A stretch of DNA of 64,000 bases from an uncultured Nitrospirota bacterium (lineage in GTDB: Bacteria > Nitrospirota > Nitrospiria > Nitrospirales > UBA8639), in NCBI GenBank assembly GCA_937139405.1, contig CAKZPV010000003.1, positions 186,001 through 250,000 of the forward strand. Reading direction: 5' to 3'. Position 1 is the stretch's first letter, and each line of letters starts with the position of its first letter. Shown piece by piece: positions 57,718 to 64,000 of this stretch. The position numbers and the translations under genes were made by a program. Below the pieces are notes generated by a model, which made no database searches, had not been told where the DNA came from, and saw only the letters and a program-made list of their open reading frames with translations.

Positions 57718-57883
57718 TGTCGTTTGTGAAAAACACGTGCTGTTTGAGGTTTCATGTATCATCAACAATATTGGGGAGTCGGGCCACGGAATCGCATTAA
57801 TCCCGTATTCACAGCAGTTTGTATTGTCTTTTGGTAGAGTGCTCTCTATAATTCGTCTCCATTTTTTACTGAAAGGAATCATT

Positions 57884-58624
57884 TTGCCAACCCCAGAAAT
57901 TGCACGGAGTGATAATCGAGGTCCAGGTGACCTTCGGCCGGTGAACATTACGCGTCCGTTCACGAAATATGCTGAAGGGTCTGTGCTCATTGAAATGGGT
58001 GAGACGAAGGTGATCTGCACGGCTTCGGTGGAAGAAAAAGTTCCACCCTTCTTGCGTGATAAAGGACAAGGATGGATCACGGCAGAATATGGCATGTTGC
58101 CTCGATCGACGCACGATCGCATGTCTCGCGAAGCCAGTAGAGGCAAGCAAGGTGGACGTACTCTAGAAATTCAACGTTTGGTTGGCCGAGCTCTTCGAGC
58201 CGTGACTGATATGCATCAAATGGGCGAGCGGACGGTCTGGATTGATTGTGATGTCATTCAAGCCGATGGTGGTACAAGAACAGCTTCCATTACTGGGTCT
58301 TTTATTGCGTTGGCTGATGCCTTCGCGATGCTGAAGGCAAAAAATCGAATCAAGCAATGTCCTTTACTGGATTATCTTGCAGCCATTAGCGTTGGTAAAA
58401 TTGCCGGTGAAATTCGTTTGGATTTAGCTTATGAAGAAGACTCTCAGGCCGATGTTGATATGAATCTTGTGATGACGGGCAATGGGCGAATGGTAGAAGT
58501 GCAAGGGACGGCAGAAGCGGCCCCATTTTCTAAGCAAGACTTGGATGATTTTGTCGCGATAGGCTGGAGTGGTATTCAAGAGTTGATCACGCTCCAAAAA
58601 GATTTGGTGGGGAGTTTGACCTAG
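57884..58624 (+). CDS. rph: Ribonuclease PH
   Basis: 246 residues from a TTG at 57884 with AAAGGA seven bases upstream; the track ATG at 57737 would add 49 residues unlike the family. It trims tRNA 3' ends phosphorolytically. Motifs are [53 protein letters not shown] and [17 protein letters not shown]. Its stop directly abuts the rdgB start codon. Confidence 0.97.
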   Translation: MPTPEIARSDNRGPGDLRPVNITRPFTKYAEGSVLIEMGETKVICTASVEEKVPPFLRDKGQGWITAEYGMLPRSTHDRMSREASRGKQGGRTLEIQRLVGRALRAVTDMHQMGERTVWIDCDVIQADGGTRTASITGSFIALADAFAMLKAKNRIKQCPLLDYLAAISVGKIAGEIRLDLAYEEDSQADVDMNLVMTGNGRMVEVQGTAEAAPFSKQDLDDFVAIGWSGIQELITLQKDLVGSLT

Positions 58625-59244
58625 TTGAGTGCCACAAATCGTACGGTGGTTCTCGCCACCAGAAATCAGCATAAGGTCCAAGAAATTCGTGCGTTATTAG
58701 TAGAAATGCCCATGACTTTTCTTTCGTTAACTGATTTCCCTGATTTACCAGACGTGGTTGAGGATGGGTCAACTTGTCAGGAGAACGCGGTGAAAAAAGC
58801 CAAGGAAACTGCGGCCGGAACCGGCCATTGGGCGTTAGCTGATGATACAGGTCTAGAAGTGGATGCTTTAGATGGTCGTCCTGGCGTGTGTGCAGCCCGT
58901 TATGCCGGCGAGGGTGCAACCTATGCCGATAATTGTGAAAAATTATTAGAAGAACTTCAACAGATTCCCGCAGGCCAACGTGCGGCGCGGTTTCTCACCG
59001 TCATGGTCCTATCGGACCCAGAAGGTCAGACAGAAGTGGTTGAAGGCGAGTTGCAGGGCCAAATTACTGAACAGTTTTACGGGAGCCACGGTTTCGGGTA
59101 TGATCCAGTATTCTATGTGCCAAAAGCCAAGAAAACCTTGGCCGAAATGACCTTGGCCGAAAAAAACGAATTGAGCCATCGCGGTCAAGCCTTGATATTA
59201 GCGAAAGACCTGCTGAAACGACGACTTGAATACACACCATCCGT

Positions 59245-59254
<10 letters not shown>
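58625..59254 (+). CDS. rdgB: XTP/dITP diphosphatase (RdgB/HAM1)
   Basis: 209 residues from a TTG immediately after the rph stop (rph-rdgB operon). Motifs are [62 protein letters not shown] and [24 protein letters not shown]. It removes noncanonical purine nucleotides from the pool. The last three codons and stop overlap the first 10 bases of the tRNA-Pro gene. Confidence 0.97.
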
Positions 59255-59322
<68 letters not shown>

Positions 59323-59335
59323 TATAATCAACCAC

Positions 59336-60513
59336 TTAGACAATTTCGCTCTCCTCAGAAATGGGGACAATCACGGTTCCTGCTACGGTTTTTGTGAGAC
59401 CCTGACCCATATTCGATTCTGTGGGTTCGGGTTTCGGCTTTTCCTTCTCCGGTTCAATCCCAAAACCAGAAATTCCCTCAACCGCGTCCTTCAGGTGGCT
59501 AGGGGAGAGATGCGCATACCGTTGGACCAACGTTGTGCTGCTATGTCGGAGCAATGCGGCAATCGTGCTATCCCCGTGACCATTCATCGCCAAGCGACTG
59601 GCAAATGTATGCCGCAAGGTATGCCACGTCACCCCTTCCAGTTTCGCCGCTTTTACTGCTGGCATAAACACCCGGCCATAGAAGTTATAACTATCCAGAT
59701 GGGTGCCGTTTGTTTTGCTCGGGAACACCCAAATGGAATGCTCCCACGAGGGGAAGCTCCGCAGAATACCCTGGGCATCGTCATTGAGTGGAGTGTACTG
59801 GACTTTTCCAGATTTGGTCTGAGGCAACGTGATGAGGCTTTGTTCTAAATCCACATGGGCCCATCGAAGGGAAAACAATTCCGTCTTCCGCAATCCGGTC
59901 AGAATCGCCAATCGGCCCATTGGGCATAGGGAGGTCCCAATTTTTCCAAAAGGATCTTTTCTTCTTTCACCGTCAAAAACCGAGTTTGCCCTTGATTCGT
60001 TTTTGGCATAGTGAACTGGGCGAAAGGGTTCTTTTCCAGATGTCCGTCTCTTATCGCCAGATTCAGTGCATGGCGCAAGAATTTCAAGCAATGCTTGATA
60101 GTTTCCGGTGCGTAGCCCTGGCCGATCATTTGCCTCTTCACCTGACCCAGGTCAGCTGCCGTGATATGCAAGAGACGTTTTCCTGCCAACTGCTTCATCC
60201 ACCATTTTCCATACCGCTGTTCTTCTTTTTGAGTCTTTGGAGTTTTCCCAGAAGTGGGAAGCGTATCCAAATAGTCTTGAATCCATGTTTTAACTAGAGG
60301 ACAGCCATTTTGATGAAAGCGTTTGGGGAAAAAGCGACCCTCCTTCTGTTCCACTTTTGCCCTTTCGTAAAACTCTCTTGCCTTGGTTTTCGTGGGAAAC
60401 GAACCAAACCAACGTTCTCGTCCATTATGCGACAAACGGACATACCATACGGGTTTGTCTTGAGCATCTTTGCGTTGGAGGAGCCCACGATCTGCTCTCC
60501 CTTTTCGTGCCAT
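59336..60513 (-). pseudogene. int: Tyrosine recombinase (phage/island integrase), frameshifted
   Basis: Two track ORFs (59899-60513 and 59336-60091) are halves of one gene. The first gives the arm-binding and core-binding domains (MARKGRADRGLLQRKD..., SGKTPKTQKEEQRYGKWWMKQLAGKRL). The second gives the catalytic domain with GLRKTELFSLRW, HTLRHTFASRLAMNGHG and YAHLS, so Arg, His-x-x-Arg and Tyr are all present. The frame changes at about 59930 (PYAQWADWRF against GRLAILTGLRKTE), a single-base indel. Unless this is a read error, the island has lost its own integrase. The 3' end faces tRNA-Pro 15 bases away. Confidence 0.88.
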
Positions 60514-60516
60514 GGG

Positions 60517-60666
60517 TTAGTGTCCCTTCTTCACGTTAGATTGATTGAGTTCACGTTCCAACAACGCTTGGATATATCCGCTTACCGTGTAGCCTTGCCG
60601 CTTCATCCCATCCAGCTTCCGTTTCAACGGAATGGGAAGGGTCAACAATACTCGGACCGAATTCAT
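60517..60666 (-). CDS. Ribbon-helix-helix small DNA-binding protein
   Basis: 49 residues, too short for the ORF track. The ATG at 60666 has AAAGGAGGTGATGAG directly upstream. The sequence VRVLLTLPIPLKRKLDGMKRQGYTVSGYIQALLEREL fits a strand-helix-helix (CopG/RHH) protein. It ends three bases before the integrase start and so belongs to the same transcript; it may regulate int or act as an excision factor. Confidence 0.8.
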   Translation of the reverse strand: MNSVRVLLTLPIPLKRKLDGMKRQGYTVSGYIQALLERELNQSNVKKGH

Positions 60667-60792
60667 CTCATCACCTCCTTTCAATACTTCATTCCAATAT
60701 AAAGAATAGTTACAATAGTAAAATATGCAAAAATATCAATAGATGTCAAATATTTCTTGATGTGTCTATATGACTTTGCTAGGTTTGCTGAT

Positions 60793-60975
60793 ATGTCCAA
60801 GAAGAAGGAACAGGAATCAGCAGGGGCGTGGGTGCTACAGGGGGTCCCTCGGGATCTTATGCGTAGGATGAAAATAGCAGCGGCTATTGAAGAAAAGACG
60901 TTAAAACAGTTGGTGTTTGAAGTATGTGAAGGATACTTGCGGGATTTAGAAAAGAAGGGAATTCTACCAAAATAG
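60793..60975 (+). CDS. Ribbon-helix-helix protein, divergent from the integrase operon
   Basis: 60 residues from the ATG at 60793. WVLQGVPRDLMRRMKIAAAIEEKTLKQLVFEVCEGYLRDLEKKG shows a strand followed by two helices as in RHH regulators and antitoxins. It is divergent from the integrase-linked RHH gene and upstream of the large SIR2-STAND-kinase gene. No toxin gene is adjacent, so a regulatory role is more likely. Confidence 0.75.
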   Translation: MSKKKEQESAGAWVLQGVPRDLMRRMKIAAAIEEKTLKQLVFEVCEGYLRDLEKKGILPK

Positions 60976-61379
60976 CAAGCATAATCTTTAAATGTGACTT
61001 GCTTATAGGTACGCAAGACAGATAGAAATTTATGCGTTTCACCTTTTATATCAAAGACTTAATGCGTCCCAGTAGACTGTTTCAGAAAAGATTATATTGA
61101 TTCATTTTTGGAGTGATTTAGGCACCTCATTGAGTGGGTAATTTCTGCCTCATTCATACTTTACTTTCCGGTTCTAACACTATCCGGTAAAGATCCTGTC
61201 AATGTTCATTTAAAGTAATATTTTGCTGGCTTAAATTCAAACATTAAGTCGAAATCCTTTAATCTCTTCTGGTTAAAGTGAACATTCCAAAAGAATTATA
61301 ACTTCTTGACCTTTGGTTATCCGATCAAGGTTATCAGCAAAATCTCACTAAAGAGGATGATTATAACCCGGAGTCTAAA
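60976..61379. promoter_or_regulatory. Regulatory region upstream of the SIR2-STAND-kinase gene
   Basis: About 400 AT-rich bases without a gene. AATGTTCATTTAAAG (61201) and TTAAAGTGAACATT (61273) form an inverted repeat with a one-base indel, separated by about 58 bases. GGTTATC occurs twice with a 14-base period at 61315 and 61329. These may be operator sites. A ribosome binding site GGAG lies six bases before the TTG start. Confidence 0.4.
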
Positions 61380-64000
61380 TTGACAGAGCCAAACAAACTG
61401 CCTGCTGATTTTTTAGAGTCACTCAAGTGCAATCGTGTGGTGGGCGTAATAGGAGCTGGACTCTCTCTGGCTGCAGGTTTGCCTTCATGGCAAAGGCTTC
61501 TCGAATTACTCATTGCTGAATGTGAAAATCAACTTGTTTCATTTAGTGAAGGGGATGAACTACGTGCCCTTCTAGAAAACCGAATGTTTTTCGAAGTAGC
61601 TGAAGAATGCAAATCGTTACTTGGGAACTCCTTATTTAGAGATTTTATGAGAAGAATCTTTAGGCCTCCCAATTTGAAACCTTCTAATCTACACAGAATG
61701 CTTCCCAACATTCCTTTTCGTGCCCTATTGACTACCAACTACGACTGCTTACTGGAACAGACATATGCTTTAGTTGCATCTTCTCCAGAATTTCTACCTG
61801 TCTACACTCAAAAAAATGTTGCTGAACTTTCCAGAATTGCAGTGGAAGAAAGACCTTTCCTCCTCAAGATGCACGGTCACATAGATGATCCTGAGACACT
61901 TATTCTCTCTTCAAAAGACTATTCAGATTTGATCCACATCAACCCTGCATTTCGGGCAGCCCTATCTGCAATTATAGCTTCAAGAGTTATGCTATTCATC
62001 GGTTATGGGTTGCGAGACCCTGATCTAGAGTTACTCCTCAGTCAACATGTTTCTATTTTTAATGCATTTGGCCAAAGGCATTTTGCACTTGTTCCTGATC
62101 CCAGTCCGGTCCTTTGCCGTTCCATGTTCCGTAAGTTCAACGTTTCTGTAATTCCTTACAGCAGTAAAAATAACCATATGGGTCTCCAAGTTATACTTTC
62201 TTCCTTAGTAAACCATTCCCCTCCCAAGGCTTTTCCGTCTAAAGAGGGAAAGGCTACTCCATCGGCAAAAATTGCAGAGTGCCCCTACAAGTTCTTGGAC
62301 TATTACGACAGCCAAGATGCAGATGTGTTTTTTGGCAGAAATGAAGAAGTAGTATCAATTCTCCAAGCGTTTCTCTCCAAGAAGTTACTCGTTCTATTTG
62401 GTCGATCTGGCGTTGGCAAAACGTCGTTAATAAAGGCATCCCTCATCCCTGAGCTAACTAAGCGTAGTTTCTTTGTTTTATATATGCGTTTGGCACGATC
62501 CACATTCCAATCAATATTGGTCGACCTCGCATCTTCTTTCGGTTCCAAATTAGACTACGAGGAACACACTCCAGAACAAATTGCTAGGCAGTTTACACAA
62601 ATGTTTCGTGCAACAAGCAAACCGGTAGCGATTATTTTAGATGCGTTTGAAGACTTATTTTCCTCAAATTCACAAGGTACTGTGGACAATGTGGGGAGAT
62701 TTATAGGCGAACTGATTAGGGACGATTTATGTGAACTCCGTGTGCTCATTTCATTGAAGCAGGAGTCCTTTGTAGATCTCAATGATTTTACTGTGGCTGT
62801 TCCTTCAATTTTCAACAATCGGTTCCAGTTAGATTCATTGACACTCAATGGCGCCCGCTCCGCCATAATTGGACCTGCGCAGGCAGCAGGCATTCAATGC
62901 GAAAAGGAATTCGTTGACTTGGCAATCCATGATCTGGATAGAGAGGGTATTGAGCCAGCTCAGTTGCAGTTGGTCTGTACCGCAATGTTCAATGGGCTAT
63001 CTCCGAACGAGAGAGTGATGTCTTTGTCAATTTACGAACGCCTCGGGGGTGCACCAAAAATCCTGTCTGGTTACATCGGATATGTACTGAGTAGTTTCCG
63101 TGATGAAGATCGAGATATCGCAAGGATTCTTCTCAAATCTTTTGTAAATTCTAGCGGAATTGCCGTGACAGTACCTCCCGAGACGCTTTTGTCTGAAACT
63201 TCCGAGTCCTGCTCCAACGATAAAGCTCAAGAAGTTATTGATACCCTGATATTTCATCGACTATTGCGAATCGTGCTTGAGGAGTCACGTACTTACTATG
63301 AACTTGTGCACGATTTCTTGGTTCCCAATATCGCTCAATGGATCTCAGAGGAAGAAAGAGAAACACGAAAAGTCCAAGAAGTAATGGAGAACGAGCGGAA
63401 TGTATGTAGGCACCTGGGTACAATTATTCCACTAGACCGGGCGAGATTTCTCCGAGAAAACGAGGGAAAAATTACTTTCACCGAAGCTGACTATGAGTTA
63501 ATAGAGCAAAGTATTAAACAAGGGGAAGAATTAGAAGAATCCGCACAAAGAAGGAATGAAAAATTACGTATTTCTGAGAGATTGGAGGCTCTAGGAACCC
63601 TGGCAAGAGGAATATCACATGACTTCTTAAATCTACTCCTGGCTGCTCAAGGGAATGCTCAAATAGCTCTGGAGAGAATTGATGCCGCAAATAGCCAAGA
63701 AACCGCGAACATCAGAGGTGACTTGGAACAAATTCAGAAGGCAATTTTACGGGGGCAAGATTTAGTACATCAAATACTTTCTTTTAGTAGAGTGGAGCCC
63801 CCAAAAAAGGTGACAGTGGTACCAGAAAAATTGCTTCACGAGGTCTTTGATCTACTTTTAAGCACCATCCCAGAAAATATATCATTCGAAATTGAGTGCC
63901 CTAACAACGTCGGGCCAATTGAAGGAGACCCTTCTCAATTTGTACAAATACTTTTGAATCTTATCCTAAATGCCCTTGGGGCGATGCCGAATGGTGGGAA
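61380..64000 (+). CDS. SIR2-nSTAND1-histidine kinase fusion protein, putative anti-phage defence (3' end outside window)
   Basis: This gene is missing from the ORF track because it starts with TTG and is open at the window end. I translated 873 residues by hand without a stop. GGAG lies six bases before the TTG, and an in-frame stop at 61299 with no ATG or GTG between supports this start. Residues 15-290 are SIR2-like: VVGVIGAGLSLAAGLPSW, TTNYD (Asn120), KMHGHI (His165), FIGYGLRDPDL, so both NADase residues are kept. Residues 300-690 are an nSTAND1 NTPase: CPYKFLDYYDSQDADVFFGR, P-loop FGRSGVGKTS (Lys347), Walker B IILDAFEDLF (Asp421) and YYELVHDFLVPNIAQW. A coiled coil follows. HisKA has the H-box LEALGTLARGISHDFLNLL (His747), and the HATPase begins with LLNLILNALGAMPNGG (Asn864). 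Known SIR2-STAND proteins (Avs5-like) sense phage and deplete NAD; a kinase tail suggests a phosphorelay output. Confidence 0.9.
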   Translation, partial: MTEPNKLPADFLESLKCNRVVGVIGAGLSLAAGLPSWQRLLELLIAECENQLVSFSEGDELRALLENRMFFEVAEECKSLLGNSLFRDFMRRIFRPPNLKPSNLHRMLPNIPFRALLTTNYDCLLEQTYALVASSPEFLPVYTQKNVAELSRIAVEERPFLLKMHGHIDDPETLILSSKDYSDLIHINPAFRAALSAIIASRVMLFIGYGLRDPDLELLLSQHVSIFNAFGQRHFALVPDPSPVLCRSMFRKFNVSVIPYSSKNNHMGLQVILSSLVNHSPPKAFPSKEGKATPSAKIAECPYKFLDYYDSQDADVFFGRNEEVVSILQAFLSKKLLVLFGRSGVGKTSLIKASLIPELTKRSFFVLYMRLARSTFQSILVDLASSFGSKLDYEEHTPEQIARQFTQMFRATSKPVAIILDAFEDLFSSNSQGTVDNVGRFIGELIRDDLCELRVLISLKQESFVDLNDFTVAVPSIFNNRFQLDSLTLNGARSAIIGPAQAAGIQCEKEFVDLAIHDLDREGIEPAQLQLVCTAMFNGLSPNERVMSLSIYERLGGAPKILSGYIGYVLSSFRDEDRDIARILLKSFVNSSGIAVTVPPETLLSETSESCSNDKAQEVIDTLIFHRLLRIVLEESRTYYELVHDFLVPNIAQWISEEERETRKVQEVMENERNVCRHLGTIIPLDRARFLRENEGKITFTEADYELIEQSIKQGEELEESAQRRNEKLRISERLEALGTLARGISHDFLNLLLAAQGNAQIALERIDAANSQETANIRGDLEQIQKAILRGQDLVHQILSFSRVEPPKKVTVVPEKLLHEVFDLLLSTIPENISFEIECPNNVGPIEGDPSQFVQILLNLILNALGAMPNGG

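Noticed and set aside
62254-63423. Minus-strand ORFs opposite the SIR2-STAND-kinase gene
   Set aside because: They are shadows of the long plus-strand frame and have no independent features.

Overview
ORGANISM. The window looks like a chromosomal segment of a Gram-negative, envelope-rich bacterium. It carries outer-membrane porin, AsmA, lipoprotein and periplasmic HtrA genes, cytochrome P460, DUF3386 and DUF423 proteins, and an ammonium-assimilation block (porin, Amt, PII, Amt, GlnA, GlnE). I infer a Nitrospirota (Nitrospira-like) member of moderate GC content. No 16S or marker gene is present to prove this. Core genes (serS, rph, rdgB, clpB, mtnA, two tRNAs) alternate with accessory DNA.

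LAYOUT. 1-1.5 kb: a tyrosinase with a C-terminal von Willebrand A-like domain, cut by the window edge and coupled to a small ORF. 2.6-6.7 kb: OxyR and a divergent catalase, then two NTF2-like proteins, interspersed with three copies of a roughly 100 bp repeat. 6.9-15 kb: accessory DNA with a zinc-ribbon/HEPN-like protein, a decayed tRNA-Lys, a SelO-like gene plus broken fragments of a second copy interrupted by toxin-antitoxin-like cassettes, and a cysteine-free HesB-like protein. 14.9-19.4 kb: cytochrome P460 with a divergent TetR regulator, a 5'-nucleotidase, an Rrf2 regulator and small membrane proteins. 19.9-30 kb: nitrogen block with a candidate small RNA, porin, amt, glnB, amt, glnA and a glnE split into two divergent genes. 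30.2-31.1 kb: a receiver-domain pseudogene. 31.4-51.9 kb: mostly ordinary genes (clpB, a substrate-binding protein, an HtrA protease, YjbQ, HD protein, AsmA, mtnA, a two-component pair, an FAD oxidoreductase, a nucleotidyltransferase-like protein, a TPM protein, DUF3386). 51.9-56.1 kb: an AT-rich patch with a glycosyltransferase, a membrane protein and a methyltransferase, ending at tRNA-Ser. 56.1-59.3 kb: tRNA-Ser, serS, rph, rdgB, tRNA-Pro. 59.3-64 kb: the left end of a genomic island inserted at tRNA-Pro.

MAIN DISCOVERY CANDIDATE. The island starts with a frameshifted tyrosine recombinase and two ribbon-helix-helix proteins. It then carries a very long gene with no ATG start (TTG at 61380) that runs off the window and is absent from the ORF track. 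Its 873 visible residues join a SIR2-family NADase-like domain, an nSTAND1-type NTPase and a histidine kinase (HisKA plus the start of HATPase). SIR2-STAND proteins are known anti-phage sensors (Avs5-like). Adding a two-component kinase output to one polypeptide would be unusual and suggests an undescribed defence or signalling system.

HOW THE GENES WORK TOGETHER. In the nitrogen block, Amt proteins would import ammonium, PII (with Tyr51 in its T-loop) would sense status, and GlnA (with Tyr397) would be adenylylated or deadenylylated by the two separated GlnE halves. The half matching the adenylylating domain has gained tandem ACT-like domains, which suggests direct glutamine or amino-acid sensing. 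OxyR and catalase form a peroxide-response pair, and TetR probably controls the P460 gene through a perfect palindrome between them.
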